A stretch of DNA of 55,013 nt from Flavobacteriales bacterium (GTDB lineage Bacteria > Bacteroidota > Bacteroidia > Flavobacteriales_F > PHOS-HE28), in assembly GCA_024103275.1 (NCBI GenBank), contig JAGFIV010000052.1:1-55013 (forward strand), in the 5' to 3' direction. Under the pieces are notes generated by a model. That model was not told where the DNA came from and made no database searches. It worked only from the letters and a program-made list of their open reading frames with translations. Position numbers and translations under genes: made by a program. Each line of letters begins with the position of its first letter. The stretch's first letter is position 1. Positions 28,955 through 38,084 of the stretch are shown piece by piece.

Positions 28955-30289
28955 TCAGAGCGCGCGCACGGCGGCCTTGAAGCGGCGGCCACGGTCCTCG
29001 TAATTCTCGAACAGGTCGAAGCTGGCGCAGGCCGGGCTCAACAGCACCACGTCCCCGGGGTTGCCCAACTCGTAGCCCGCACGTACGGCCTTTTCGGCGG
29101 AATCCACGTCCACCATGGTCGCCACGATATCGCCGAAGGCCTTGTGCAACTTGGCATTGTCCGTGCCCAGGCAGATGATGGCCTTCACTTTCTGCCTGAC
29201 CAGCTCGCGCAGCTCCGCGTAATTGTTGCCCTTGTCCACACCGCCGGCCACCCAGATCACCGGCTTTTCCATGCTCTCCAAGGCATACCAGGTGCTGTTC
29301 ACGTTGGTGGCCTTGGAGTCGTTGATGAACTCCACGTTGTTCACCGTGCCCACGCGTTCCAGCCTGTGCTCCACGTTCTGGAAATCGCTGAGGGCCTCGC
29401 GCACCACTTCCTTGCGCACTTCCAGTAAGCGCGCCGTGATGCCGGCCGCCATTGAGTTGTACACATTGTGCTTGCCTTGCAGGGCCAGTTCCAGGATGCT
29501 CATGTCAAACGTGTTTTTGTTGGTGTGGATGTGGATGGTTTCGTCTTGCAGGTACGCACCCTGTTCGATGGGTACGCGGATGGAGAAGGGCCATTGGCGG
29601 GCCCGTACGCTGTGCCGCTTCAGTCCTTCCAGTGTCCGGGGGTCGTCCGCGCAGTAGATGAAATGGTCGTCCGGCCCTTGGTTCATGGCGATGCGGAACT
29701 TGGCGTCCACGTAGTTCTCCATGCGGTTGTCGTAGCGGTCCAGGTGGTCGGGGGTGATGTTGGTGATCACGGCCACGTGCGGCTTGAGGGTGCGCGTGCC
29801 GTCCAACTGGAAGCTGCTGAGCTCCAGCACCAGGACCTGGTGGCGCTCACGGGCCACCAGGCCGGCGAACGAGGTGCCCACGTTGCCCGCCAGCCCCACG
29901 TCCATGCCCGCCTTCTTCAGGATGTGGTACACCAGCAGCGTGGTGGTGGTCTTGCCGTTGCTGCCGGTGATGCCCACCACGGGCACGTTCACGTGCCGCG
30001 CGGCGAACTCCACCTCGGCGATCACGGGGACGCCCTTGTCGCGCAAGGCGCGCACGATGGATGCATGGTCCGGGATGCCCGGGCTCTTGACCACTTCGTC
30101 CGCATCGAGGATCTTCGCCACGGTGTGCCCTCCCTGTTCGTAGGCGATGTCCGCCTCCTCCAGCCGGCGGCGGAACTCGGGAGGCACCAGGCCGGCATCG
30201 CTGACGAAGACGGGAATGCCCAGTTTCCTTGCCAGCAGGGCCGCCCCCACCCCGCTTTCCCTGGCCCCCAGCACCACCAGCTTCCTCAT
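28955..30289 (-). CDS. murD: UDP-MurNAc-L-Ala:D-glutamate ligase
   Basis: MurD adds D-glutamate to UDP-MurNAc-L-Ala in the cytoplasm. The 444-residue protein has the N-terminal Rossmann-like domain ([17 protein letters not shown]), the ATPase domain with GSNGKTTTT (109-117) and TPDHLDRY, and the C-terminal domain with FINDSKATN (321-329) and LSPACASFD (417-425). The ATG at 30289 overlaps the mraY stop by 4 bases; the frame continues upstream only as a shadow of mraY. Its C-terminal domain is the parent-like sequence of the paralogue downstream at 28433-28930. Confidence 0.97.
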   Translation of the reverse strand: MRKLVVLGARESGVGAALLARKLGIPVFVSDAGLVPPEFRRRLEEADIAYEQGGHTVAKILDADEVVKSPGIPDHASIVRALRDKGVPVIAEVEFAARHVNVPVVGITGSNGKTTTTLLVYHILKKAGMDVGLAGNVGTSFAGLVARERHQVLVLELSSFQLDGTRTLKPHVAVITNITPDHLDRYDNRMENYVDAKFRIAMNQGPDDHFIYCADDPRTLEGLKRHSVRARQWPFSIRVPIEQGAYLQDETIHIHTNKNTFDMSILELALQGKHNVYNSMAAGITARLLEVRKEVVREALSDFQNVEHRLERVGTVNNVEFINDSKATNVNSTWYALESMEKPVIWVAGGVDKGNNYAELRELVRQKVKAIICLGTDNAKLHKAFGDIVATMVDVDSAEKAVRAGYELGNPGDVVLLSPACASFDLFENYEDRGRRFKAAVRAL

Positions 30290-31533
30290 CGCAGCTTCAG
30301 GGTTACGATGGTGGACACGGCCAGCATCACGCCCACGATCAGGAAGCGGGTGACGATCTTGCTCTCGTGGTAGCCGAGCTTCTGGTAATGGTGGTGGAGC
30401 GGGGCCATGAGGAAGATGCGGCGGCCCTCCCCGTAGCGCTTGCGGGTGTACTTGAACCAGCCCACCTGCAGCATCACGCTGAGGTTCTCCACCACGAACA
30501 CGCCGCACAGCACGGGGATCAGCAGCTCCTTGCGCACCAGGATGGCCAGGGCCGCGATCACCCCTCCCAATGCCAAGCTGCCCGTATCGCCCATGAACAC
30601 CTGGGCCGGGTAGGCATTGTACCACATGAAGCCGATGCAGGCACCCAGCAGCGCGCCGATGAACACCACCAGCTCGCCGATGCCGGGGATGTACATCAGG
30701 TCGAGGTATTGTGCGAAAACGATGTTGCCGCCGATATAGGTGAGCACGCCCAAGGCGAGCACCATGATGGCGCTGCTGCCGGCTGCCAGGCCATCGATCC
30801 CGTCGGTGATGTTGGCACCGTTGCTCACCGCGGTGATGATGAACACCACCACCAGCACGTACAGGACCCAGGTGTACTTGCGGGCCTCGCGCCCGAAGAC
30901 ACCCATGACCGAGGAGTAGTTGAGCTCGTTGCCCTTCACGAAGGGGATGGTGGTGTTGGGCTGGCGACGGTCCAGCAGGTAGTGGACCTGGCCGTTGTCC
31001 TCCACGAAGCGGGTCACCTGGTTGTCCGGGAACTGGACCGCGATCACCTCGGGCACCTCCACCTTGGTGCGGATGGAGGGGTGGAAATAGACGGTGAGGC
31101 CGATCACCAGGCCCACGCCCACCTGGCCCACCACCTTGAAGCTGCCTGCGAGCCCGCGCTTGTCCTTCTTGAAAACCTTGATGTAGTCGTCCAGGAATCC
31201 GATGGCGCCGAGCCAAAGGATGGACAGCAGCATCAGCAGGATGTAGATGTTGGTCAGCCGGGCGAACAGGAGCGTGGGGATCACCGTGGCGCCGATGATG
31301 ATGAGCCCGCCCATGGTCGGTGTTCCCTGCTTCTCCATCTGGCCCTGCAGGCCGAGGTCGCGCACGGTCTCACCCACCTGCTTGCGATGCAGGAAGCGGA
31401 TGATGCCCTTTCCGAACCATAAGGAGATCACCAGGGAAAGGATCAGGGCCATGCCGGCGCGGAAGCTGATGTACTCGAACACCCCGCTCCCCGGGAGGGA
31501 AAAGCCGATCCATTGGAAGAAGTGGTACAGCAT
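30286..31533 (-). CDS. mraY: Phospho-MurNAc-pentapeptide transferase
   Basis: MraY attaches phospho-MurNAc-pentapeptide to undecaprenyl phosphate, giving lipid I. The 415-residue protein has about ten membrane helices. The family motifs are present: GTPTMGGL, the aspartate-rich [26 protein letters not shown], and the C-terminal [10 protein letters not shown] central insertion (about 155-225) includes the periplasmic or loop region seen in Bacteroidota members. I chose the ATG at 31533, which overlaps the murE stop as TGATG, rather than the preceding GTG at 31536. Confidence 0.97.
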   Translation of the reverse strand: MLYHFFQWIGFSLPGSGVFEYISFRAGMALILSLVISLWFGKGIIRFLHRKQVGETVRDLGLQGQMEKQGTPTMGGLIIIGATVIPTLLFARLTNIYILLMLLSILWLGAIGFLDDYIKVFKKDKRGLAGSFKVVGQVGVGLVIGLTVYFHPSIRTKVEVPEVIAVQFPDNQVTRFVEDNGQVHYLLDRRQPNTTIPFVKGNELNYSSVMGVFGREARKYTWVLYVLVVVFIITAVSNGANITDGIDGLAAGSSAIMVLALGVLTYIGGNIVFAQYLDLMYIPGIGELVVFIGALLGACIGFMWYNAYPAQVFMGDTGSLALGGVIAALAILVRKELLIPVLCGVFVVENLSVMLQVGWFKYTRKRYGEGRRIFLMAPLHHHYQKLGYHESKIVTRFLIVGVMLAVSTIVTLKLR

Positions 31534-32996
31534 CACTTGCGCAGGAGTTCGAGTGTTGCCTTCAGTTCCTCGACATCATCGAAGTGGTGGCGCACGCCGG
31601 CCACTTCCTGGTATTGTTCATGTCCCTTGCCGGCCACCAGCACCACATCGCCCGGCGCGGCCAAGGCCACGGCTTGGCGGATGGCCTGCCGGCGGTCGGC
31701 GTTGATGAGCACGCGGGCCTGGTCGGCGGGCAGCACGCCTTTCCACATCTCGTCGATGATGGCCATGGGGTCCTCGCCGCGCGGGTTGTCGCTGGTGAGC
31801 ACCACGCTCCGGCTCATGGACGCGGCGATGGCGGCCATCACCGGCCGCTTGGCCCGGTCCCGGTCGCCGCCGCAGCCCACCACGGTGATCACCTGCTCCC
31901 GGTCGCCGCACACGGCGATGATGGTGCCGAGCACGTTCTTCAGCGCGTCGGGCGTGTGGGCATAGTCCACGATGCCGATCACGCCGCCAAGGCCCCTCAC
32001 CACCTGGAAGCGGCCCGGCGGCGGTTCCAGCCCCGAGAGCACGGTCAGCACCTCGGTGGGCGGCCCGCCCAGCAGCACGGCCGCGGCATACACGGCGAGG
32101 ATGTTGCTGGCATTGAACTCACCGATGAGGCGCGTGAACAGGTCGTGGCCGTCGATGTTCAGGTGCAGGCCGCTGATCTGGTTCTCGATGATGCGCGCGC
32201 GGTGGTCGGCCACATTGCGCAGGGCGTAGGTGGCCTTGGCCGCCTTGGTGTTCTGCACCATCACGGCGCCGTGCACGTCGTCGGCATTCACCAGGGCCAC
32301 CGCACCCGCAGGCAGCTGGTCGAAGAAGCCTTTCTTGGCCTGGATGTATGCCTCGAACGTCTTGTGGTAGTCGAGGTGGTCATGCGTGATGTTGGTGAAC
32401 ACGCCCATGGCGAAGTGCAGCCCGGCGATGCGTTCCTGCACCACGGCGTGGCTGCTCACTTCCATGCAGCAATGGGTGATGCCGGCCTTCACCATTTCGG
32501 CCAACAGGCCGTTCAGGCGCAGGGGATCCGGCGTGGTGTGGGTGGCGGGCACCACGGCATCGCCCACCCGGACCTCCACGGTGGAGATGAGCCCGCAGGG
32601 ATGGCCCAGGGCCCCGAGCAGCTTGTAGAGCAGGGTGGCGACGCTGGTCTTGCCGTTGGTGCCGGTCACGCCGATGAGCTTGAGCTTCCGGTCCGGGTGG
32701 TCGTGGAAGTTGCCGGCCATGATGGCCAGCGCATGGCGGCTATCGGCCACGCGCACGTAGGTCACGCCGTCCCGCAACCGCTTCGGCAGCTCCTCGCAGA
32801 TGATGGCCACCGCGCCGCGGTCGATGGCTCCCTCGATGAACCCGTGGCCGTCCCCATGGGTGCCGCGGATGGCCACGAAGGCGGTGCCGTCCTCCACCTC
32901 GCGGCTGTCGAAGGCGATGCGCTTTATGGACACCCCGGTGGAGCCCACCACCTGCTCCAGCAGGGTGCGGTAGAGTATGTCCTTGAGCGGTTTCAT
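31533..32996 (-). CDS. murE: UDP-MurNAc-tripeptide synthetase, meso-DAP type
   Basis: MurE adds the third residue of the stem peptide. The 487-residue protein carries the ATP-binding GTNGKT (112-117), the THDHLDYH segment and the C-terminal domain. DNPRGEDP begins at residue 403. The DNPR form marks enzymes that use meso-diaminopimelate, so the peptidoglycan should be of the Gram-negative A1-gamma type. Its ATG at 32996 overlaps the ftsI stop by 4 bases. Confidence 0.96.
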   Translation of the reverse strand: MKPLKDILYRTLLEQVVGSTGVSIKRIAFDSREVEDGTAFVAIRGTHGDGHGFIEGAIDRGAVAIICEELPKRLRDGVTYVRVADSRHALAIMAGNFHDHPDRKLKLIGVTGTNGKTSVATLLYKLLGALGHPCGLISTVEVRVGDAVVPATHTTPDPLRLNGLLAEMVKAGITHCCMEVSSHAVVQERIAGLHFAMGVFTNITHDHLDYHKTFEAYIQAKKGFFDQLPAGAVALVNADDVHGAVMVQNTKAAKATYALRNVADHRARIIENQISGLHLNIDGHDLFTRLIGEFNASNILAVYAAAVLLGGPPTEVLTVLSGLEPPPGRFQVVRGLGGVIGIVDYAHTPDALKNVLGTIIAVCGDREQVITVVGCGGDRDRAKRPVMAAIAASMSRSVVLTSDNPRGEDPMAIIDEMWKGVLPADQARVLINADRRQAIRQAVALAAPGDVVLVAGKGHEQYQEVAGVRHHFDDVEELKATLELLRK

Positions 32997-35110
32997 ATCG
33001 CCAGTTCGAGGGTGACCGTGGAGCCGGGGGCGGGGCGTGTGCCCGGTGCCGGGTTTTGTTTCTTCACCATGCCGCTTCCGCTGAGGCGCACGCGCAGGCC
33101 CCGGTTCTCCAGGATGTACAGCGCATCGCGCAGGCCCATGCCGATGACGTTGGGCATCAGCCCGGTGCCGGGCGCGGGCATGGTCCTTGGCCCCACCACC
33201 ACCAGGCTGTCGCCGGCACTGGTGTTCACCCATTCATCCATTCCGTCCACCTGTGCGGGGATCTTCAAGGCCTCCAGCACGGTCACGAGGTCGGTGCCCC
33301 GGCCGCTGAGGGAGACCGGCATCCTGGACACGGTATCGGCCATGGCCACCGGCGCTTGCAGTTCCAGGCGGTTGCTGTAGATCTTGTCGGCGATCTCGCG
33401 GAACACCGGTCCCGCCACGATGTTGCCGTAGATGCCGCGCTTGCTGGGCGAGCTCACCACCACGATGCAGGTGTATCGTGGTGCGTCGGCCGGGAAGTAC
33501 CCGACGAATGAAGCCTGGTAGCTCAGGTCGTTGACCTTGTAGCCGGCCTTGTCGGAGGCGATCTGCGCGGTGCCGGTCTTGCCGGCGATGCGGAAGTGGG
33601 CGCTGCGCAGGTTGACGGCCGTGCCGGAATCCACCACGCCCTCCAGGCAGGCCCTGAGCTTTGCCAAGGTGGCATCTGAACAGATGTGCTCATTGAGCAC
33701 CACGGGCGGGAAGCGCCGGATGATCTTGCCGTCGCGGGAGATGTGGCGGACGAACTGGGGCTGCACCATGCGCCCGTCGTTGGCGATGGCATTGTAGAAG
33801 GTGAGCATGCGCATGGGCGTCACGCTCACCTCGTAGCCGATGCTCATCCACGGCAGGCTCGTGCCACTCCACATCTTCTTGTCCTCAGGTCCGCGCAACA
33901 CGGGTTTCCCCTCGCCCGGTATGGGCAGCCCCAGCGTGGTTCCGAAGCCCAGTCGGCGCAGGCCCTCCACGAACCGGGCGGGTTCGGTGCGGTAGGCCTT
34001 GTCGATGGCCTGGGAGATGCCGGTATTGCTGCTGAGCTCCAAGGCGCGGCCCAAGGTGATCCGGCCGTAGCCGCCTCCATGGGAATCGTTCATGACGCGG
34101 TCGTAGAAGCGAAGCTTTCCGCCCCGTGTGTCCACGATCTGGTCGAGGGAGACGCGTCCGTCCTCCATGGCCACCATGAGGGCGGCGGTCTTGAAGGTGC
34201 TTCCGGGCTCGGTGCTGGCGCCCAGCGCATAGTTGTAGTCCTCCACATAGCTGCTGTCGCGCTGCAGGGTGAGGTTGCTGATGGCCTTGATGTACCCGGT
34301 GCGGGTCTCCATGACGATCACGCATCCGTGGTGGGCGCCGTTTTTCCTGAGCTGCGCGGCCAGGGCATCGTCGGCCACGTCCTGCAGGTTCATGTCGATG
34401 GTGGTGTGCACGTCGCTGCCCGGCACGGGTTCGCGGCCCTCGCCCCCGTCCACCGGCATCCAAACCCCGCCGGTCAGGCGGCGCTCCAGCCTTTTGCCGG
34501 TGACGCCCTTCAGCCACGGGTTGCACGCCGCCTCCAGGCCGATGGCGGTGCTGTCGCGCAGGACGTACCCCACGGTGCGCGAGGCCAGCCGCCCGAACGG
34601 TCGGATGCGCACGGTGTGCTTGTCGGCGATGAACCCGCTGGTGTGGCGGCCCAGGCGGAACAAGGGCATGCGCCGCAGTGCCTGGAGCTGCTCATGGTCG
34701 CAGCGTCTCCTGATCAGGTGGTAGCGTTCACCCCTGTCGTAGGCACGCACCAGGTCCTGCCGGTATTCCTCCATGGTGCGGTCGCCGAAGAGCCGTGCGA
34801 GCTCCCAGCTGAGCGAATCGATGTTGGCCTGGAACAGCTCATCGGTGAGCCCGCTGGCGCGCATGTCCATGCGGATCTCATACTCCGGCACGCTGGTGGC
34901 CAGCAGGCGTTCGTCGTCGCTGAAGATGTGGCCGCGCTCGGACTGCACCGTGCGCATGGCCGTGACCAGGTTGGTGGCCTTGGCGCGCCACTGGTCGCCC
35001 TCTGTCAACTGGATGGCGAACAGCTTCGCGGCGATGGCCGCCCCGAAGAGCATCAGGCCCACATAGACCAAGGTGATGCGCAGGCGATAAGGATTCTGTC
35101 CGTCCGTCAT
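32993..35110 (-). CDS. ftsI: Septal transpeptidase FtsI (PBP3) with PASTA tail
   Basis: This is the class B penicillin-binding protein that crosslinks septal peptidoglycan together with FtsW. The 705-residue product has one N-terminal membrane helix (about 11-30) and the pedestal domain. The transpeptidase domain has all three motifs: STFK at 304-307 (catalytic Ser304), SSN at 360-362 and KTG at 511-513. After residue 610 comes a PASTA-like domain, ending [18 protein letters not shown] tails on FtsI are usual in Bacteroidota though absent in E. coli. Start and stop overlap the neighbouring genes by 4 bases each. Confidence 0.96.
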   Translation of the reverse strand: MTDGQNPYRLRITLVYVGLMLFGAAIAAKLFAIQLTEGDQWRAKATNLVTAMRTVQSERGHIFSDDERLLATSVPEYEIRMDMRASGLTDELFQANIDSLSWELARLFGDRTMEEYRQDLVRAYDRGERYHLIRRRCDHEQLQALRRMPLFRLGRHTSGFIADKHTVRIRPFGRLASRTVGYVLRDSTAIGLEAACNPWLKGVTGKRLERRLTGGVWMPVDGGEGREPVPGSDVHTTIDMNLQDVADDALAAQLRKNGAHHGCVIVMETRTGYIKAISNLTLQRDSSYVEDYNYALGASTEPGSTFKTAALMVAMEDGRVSLDQIVDTRGGKLRFYDRVMNDSHGGGYGRITLGRALELSSNTGISQAIDKAYRTEPARFVEGLRRLGFGTTLGLPIPGEGKPVLRGPEDKKMWSGTSLPWMSIGYEVSVTPMRMLTFYNAIANDGRMVQPQFVRHISRDGKIIRRFPPVVLNEHICSDATLAKLRACLEGVVDSGTAVNLRSAHFRIAGKTGTAQIASDKAGYKVNDLSYQASFVGYFPADAPRYTCIVVVSSPSKRGIYGNIVAGPVFREIADKIYSNRLELQAPVAMADTVSRMPVSLSGRGTDLVTVLEALKIPAQVDGMDEWVNTSAGDSLVVVGPRTMPAPGTGLMPNVIGMGLRDALYILENRGLRVRLSGSGMVKKQNPAPGTRPAPGSTVTLELAI

Positions 35111-35502
35111 TGCGCCCTTCCTTCTTTGGTCCTTTCACCGGCCACTTCAATGCGCAATGGCGGCACCCTGCTTTCGCGCAAGCCCAGCCCGCCGATGTCA
35201 TCCGCCACCTGGCTTTGGCGCTCGGCACGCTCCAGGTGGCTGCGGACGGTGATGTATTCCGAGCGCATCTCCTTGAGCTCGTTGCTGGTGCGGTCCAGGT
35301 CGCGCACGGTGCGCTCGGTCCAGTAGCCATAGCTGATGTAGGCCACCATGAGCCCGGCCACGAAGAGCAGGAACGGCATGTTGGCCAGCACTTTCTCCCG
35401 CGTGAGGAACGTGCCGTTCAGCACGTTGATCAAGCCGCGGGAGAAGGTGCGCTTCCCTTTTGCCTTGTTGGCGGGCATGGCCGTTTCCTTCAGTTTGTTC
35501 AT
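35107..35502 (-). CDS. ftsL: FtsL-like division protein
   Basis: This 131-residue bitopic protein has a basic cytoplasmic N-terminus, one membrane helix (about 43-60, MPFLLFVAGLMVAYISYGY) and an extracytoplasmic heptad-rich coiled coil (about 65-100). This is the FtsL architecture, and the place between rsmH and ftsI confirms the call. FtsL with FtsB and FtsQ activates FtsWI. The ATG at 35502 overlaps the rsmH stop by 4 bases; an internal ATG at 35478 is a possible alternative start. Confidence 0.9.
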   Translation of the reverse strand: MNKLKETAMPANKAKGKRTFSRGLINVLNGTFLTREKVLANMPFLLFVAGLMVAYISYGYWTERTVRDLDRTSNELKEMRSEYITVRSHLERAERQSQVADDIGGLGLRESRVPPLRIEVAGERTKEGRAQ

Positions 35503-36413
35503 AGCCTTTCCGCGGTTCGCAGGCGTGCACTGCGCGCCCTGGGGTTTCGTGCCTGTTCGTCCGTGGATGCCTTCACGGGCTTGGATCCCACCGGCCTGAA
35601 GGGCCTCCGGCTGTGGCCGTAGGCATCCTTCTGCTCCTGGCCCAGGAAATCGCCCGTCCGCATCCAGTTCTTCACCAGGCGGTCCTCCAGGCTGTGGTAG
35701 CTCAGCACCACCAGCCGCCCTCCCGGCTTGACCAGCTGCGCGCTGGCGGCCAACAGCGCCTTCAACGAGCCCAGCTCATCATTCACGGCTATGCGGAAGG
35801 CCTGGAAGACCTGGGCGAGGAAACCATGCTCGTCCCCGCGGCGCGCCATAGGCCGCAACACTTCGGCCAGCCGCCCGGTGGTCCCGATCGGGGCTTCTTG
35901 CCGCGCCTCGATGATCCGGCGGGCCACCCGGTGCGCGGCGTCCACTTCGCCATATTCACGCAGCAGGCCGGCCAAGGCTTGCTCATCCAGCGTGTTCACC
36001 AGTTCGGCGGCAGGCCGCTTGGCGCGTTGGTTCATCCGCATGTCCAGCGGGGCATCCTGCCGGAAACTGAAGCCCCGGTCGGCCGTGTCGAACTGGTGGC
36101 TGCTGACGCCCAGGTCCGCCAGCAGCCCGTCCACAGGCCCCTCGCCCAGATACTTCAGGTGGTTGGGGATCCACCGGAAATCGGAAGCGATCAGTGTGAA
36201 GCGCGGGTCCTTCAGGGTGTTCCGCAGCGCGTCGGCATCGCGGTCGAAGGCGATCAGGCGGCCCTCACCGGCCAGCCCGGCCAGGATGGCCCGGCTGTGC
36301 CCGCCCCCGCCGAAGGTGGCGTCCACATAGGTACCGTCGGGGCGGACGGCCAGGGCCTGTATGGCTTCATCCAGGAGAACGGGGTCATGATATGTCAGCC
36401 GGGCCGCTGTCAT
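35499..36413 (-). CDS. rsmH: 16S rRNA (cytosine-1402-N4)-methyltransferase
   Basis: RsmH (MraW) methylates N4 of C1402 in 16S rRNA using S-adenosylmethionine. The 304-residue protein starts MTAARLTYHDPVLLDEAI. The SAM motif DATFGGGGHS is at 31-40; DLGVSSHQFD, the RAxRPAAELVNT segment and the C-terminal VVLSYHSLEDRLVK are diagnostic. The ATG at 36413 lies inside the end of mraZ, a 29-base overlap; an in-frame ATG at 36434 is less likely. It is second in the dcw cluster, as in most bacteria. Confidence 0.96.
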   Translation of the reverse strand: MTAARLTYHDPVLLDEAIQALAVRPDGTYVDATFGGGGHSRAILAGLAGEGRLIAFDRDADALRNTLKDPRFTLIASDFRWIPNHLKYLGEGPVDGLLADLGVSSHQFDTADRGFSFRQDAPLDMRMNQRAKRPAAELVNTLDEQALAGLLREYGEVDAAHRVARRIIEARQEAPIGTTGRLAEVLRPMARRGDEHGFLAQVFQAFRIAVNDELGSLKALLAASAQLVKPGGRLVVLSYHSLEDRLVKNWMRTGDFLGQEQKDAYGHSRRPFRPVGSKPVKASTDEQARNPRARSARLRTAERL

Positions 36414-36861
36414 TGCCCAAGCTTCCCATGACATCCTCGGCCAAGGCCGAGAGGTCCACCTTCTCCTTGCGCATTTGCGTGTAGCCGGCCTTGCTCCACA
36501 CTTCGACCCGGTCGCCCAGGCACACCAGCTTGAGCTCCTTGCCCAGCTTGGGGTCGTCCATGAGCGCCCGCGGCAGGAGCAAGCGCCCGCTGTTGTCCAG
36601 TTCCAGATGGGTGGCGCCGGCGGTGAAGCGCCTGATGAAATCCATGTTCTTCTCCACGAACCGGTTCAGCCGTCCCAGCATGCGGCTGGTGGCCTCCCAC
36701 ACCTGCCGCGGGTAAAGCACCAGGCAGGGGCGGAACACGTCGCGGTTGATCACAAAGCCTTCGGCGAGCGCCGGGGCCATCTGCTTCTTGAGCCCGGCCG
36801 GCAAGACCAGGCGCCCCTTGGCGTCCAGGCGCACATCGTATTCGCCAAGCAGATTGAGCAT
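36385..36861 (-). CDS. mraZ: Transcriptional regulator MraZ
   Basis: MraZ is the AbrB-like DNA-binding regulator at the head of the dcw cluster and controls its own operon. The 158-residue protein contains two related half-domains, with DAKGRLVLP at residues 13-21 and DNSGRLLLP at 89-97, the paired SpoVT/AbrB-type motifs that form a ring-shaped oligomer. A probable operator of three 10-bp repeats lies at 36905-36934. The 3' end overlaps rsmH. Confidence 0.97.
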   Translation of the reverse strand: MLNLLGEYDVRLDAKGRLVLPAGLKKQMAPALAEGFVINRDVFRPCLVLYPRQVWEATSRMLGRLNRFVEKNMDFIRRFTAGATHLELDNSGRLLLPRALMDDPKLGKELKLVCLGDRVEVWSKAGYTQMRKEKVDLSALAEDVMGSLGNDSGPADIS

Positions 36862-36888
36862 TGACCTTCATCGTGGAGGCTTCGGCGG

Positions 36889-36896
36889 CGAAAGTA
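36889..36896 (-). promoter_or_regulatory. Proximal -7-like element before mraZ
   Basis: On the minus strand this reads TACTTTCG, one mismatch from TAnnTTTG, 27 bases before the mraZ ATG. The MraZ operator covers the region just upstream where a -33 element would sit. No clear TTG is seen there, so it may be a weak or activator-dependent promoter. Confidence 0.4.
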
Positions 36897-36904
36897 GGCC
36901 CGAT

Positions 36905-36934
36905 GCCCCACTTTCCTCCCTAAAACTCCACTTT
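36905..36934 (-). promoter_or_regulatory. Probable MraZ operator, three 10-bp direct repeats
   Basis: Read on the minus strand, three contiguous 10-base repeats follow one another: AAAGTGGAGT (36934-36925), TTTAGGGAGG (36924-36915) and AAAGTGGGGC (36914-36905). MraZ in other bacteria binds short direct repeats of the AAAGTG or TGGGN type with a 10-bp period. The position directly downstream of a consensus -7 element fits repression of the dcw cluster by its first gene product. Confidence 0.75.
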
Positions 36935-36937
36935 GTT

Positions 36938-36967
36938 CAAAACTATTGCCCGGCAAACATAATCCAA
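36938..36967 (-). promoter_or_regulatory. Main dcw promoter (TTG-N19-TAGTTTTG)
   Basis: On the minus strand TTG (36967-36965) is followed after 19 bases by TAGTTTTG (36945-36938), an exact match to the Bacteroidota consensus TTG-N17-23-TAnnTTTG. Transcription would start near 36933, at the edge of the three-repeat operator. It is the best-spaced promoter in the window. Confidence 0.75.
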
Positions 36968-36986
36968 TTCCAAATCGTGCATCAAA
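36954..36986 (-). promoter_or_regulatory. Second upstream dcw promoter (TTTG-N21-TATGTTTG)
   Basis: On the minus strand TTTG (36986-36983) is followed after 21 bases by TATGTTTG (36961-36954), again a full consensus -7. It is 16 bases further upstream than the main promoter, so the dcw cluster appears to have tandem promoters in one AT-rich patch. Confidence 0.6.
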
Positions 36987-37167
36987 ATGCTAGTGGAAAC
37001 AAGGATTATTCGATGGTGGGAGATTGTGGAGGATTTCAACCATGCCCTATCCCCGTCCGGTCCTCCTCCACCTCCATGCAAGGGTGATTGGACAGGCTTG
37101 TCCGGCCCGGTCCGCGCACACCCGCCCTGCCAGGCCGAATTGTCCGGGGCAGCAGCATGGAAGTGCC

Positions 37168-37175
37168 TTTCTTTG
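37168..37175 (+). promoter_or_regulatory. -7-like element of the ubiA-dprE operon
   Basis: TTTCTTTG, followed by CACC, keeps the TTTG half of the -7 consensus and ends 9 bases before the ATG at 37185. The identical TTTCTTTGCACC sequence precedes nadE at 44715, which supports it as a working element. Confidence 0.5.
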
Positions 37176-37184
37176 CACCCGTCC

Positions 37185-38084
37185 ATGGAAAACCGGACCC
37201 CTTCCAGGCCCTTTCATCCGGGCACTTTGGCCCGCCTGCTGCGGGTGCAGCAATGGATCAAGAACGGCTTCGTGCTCTTCCCGGCCTTCTTCGCCGGCGT
37301 GCTGTTCCACCCCGACATCCTCTGGCGCACGTTGTGCGGGTTCGCCTGCTTCAGCCTGGCGGCATCGGCGGTGTACATCTTCAACGACCTGCGCGACGTG
37401 GAACAGGACCGGCAACATCCGGTGAAGCGGCTGCGGCCCCTCGCGGCGGGCGGGTTTCCGTCGGCCATGGCCCCTTGGCTGAGCGCCCTGCTGGCCATCA
37501 CCGCGTTGGGCGTGGCCTGGCTGGTGAAGCCCAAGTTCGCCCTCGTCCTGGTGGCCTATTTGGTGATGAACCTGCTGTATTCATCCTTCCTGAAACATAT
37601 TTCCATCGTGGACGTGGCCATCATCGCGTTGGGCTTCCTGCTGCGCATCTACGCGGGCAGCGTCCTGGCCCTGGTGCCCAACTCGCAGTGGATCTACCTG
37701 GTCACGTTCCTGCTGGCCCTGTTCCTCGCCTTGGCCAAGCGGCGCGACGACCTGGTGCAGGCCGGCGGCGGGGCCGGCCTGCGGAAAAGCCTGGACGGGT
37801 ACAACAAGCCATTCGTGGACGCCATGATGGTGGCCCTGGCCGCGTTGGTGGTGCAGTCCTACATCATGTACACCGTGGACCCGTCGGTCACCGGCCGCAT
37901 CGGCACGGACAAGTTGTACGTCACCAGCGGCTTCGTCGTGCTGGGCATGATGCGCTACTTCCAGATCACCCTGGTGGAAAAGCGCAGCGGCGCACCCACC
38001 AAGCTGGTGTTCACCGACCGGGGCATCCAACTGGTCCTGCTGGGCTGGCTCATTTCATTCGGCATCATCCTCTATGCATACTGA
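37185..38084 (+). CDS. UbiA-family prenyl-phosphate phosphoribosyltransferase
   Basis: This 299-residue membrane protein has about eight to nine hydrophobic helices. The Asp-rich motif NDLRDVEQD (67-75), followed by HPVKRLRPLAAG, is the form seen in decaprenyl-phosphate 5-phosphoribosyltransferases (UbiA/Rv3806c type), rather than in menaquinone or ubiquinone UbiA enzymes. The expected reaction moves phosphoribose from PRPP to a polyprenyl phosphate. The downstream DprE1-DprE2-like gene starts inside its last codons (11-base overlap), which strongly supports this pathway. The ATG at 37185 was chosen by the -7 element and by family length; the frame is open further upstream without homology. 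The lipid carrier here need not be decaprenyl phosphate. Confidence 0.85.
   Translation: MENRTPSRPFHPGTLARLLRVQQWIKNGFVLFPAFFAGVLFHPDILWRTLCGFACFSLAASAVYIFNDLRDVEQDRQHPVKRLRPLAAGGFPSAMAPWLSALLAITALGVAWLVKPKFALVLVAYLVMNLLYSSFLKHISIVDVAIIALGFLLRIYAGSVLALVPNSQWIYLVTFLLALFLALAKRRDDLVQAGGGAGLRKSLDGYNKPFVDAMMVALAALVVQSYIMYTVDPSVTGRIGTDKLYVTSGFVVLGMMRYFQITLVEKRSGAPTKLVFTDRGIQLVLLGWLISFGIILYAY

Larger units (their letters stand above)
36862..37184. other. Intergenic control region between mraZ and the ubiA-like gene
   Basis: This 323-base gap separates two divergent operons. Its left part (36889-36986) is AT-rich for this genome and holds the dcw promoters and MraZ repeats described separately. The part from about 36990 to 37160 is GC-rich again; I see no gene, hairpin or repeat in it that I can support. 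The right end carries the -7-like element of the ubiA-like gene. Confidence 0.7.

Noticed and set aside
30290..31216. Upstream extension of the murD frame through mraY
   Set aside because: The extra residues are low-complexity and have no homology. MurD homology begins exactly at the ATG at 30289, which overlaps the mraY stop.
31584..33380. Plus-strand open frame of about 600 codons opposite murE and ftsI
   Set aside because: Composition is that of an antisense shadow; murE and ftsI carry all catalytic motifs on the other strand.
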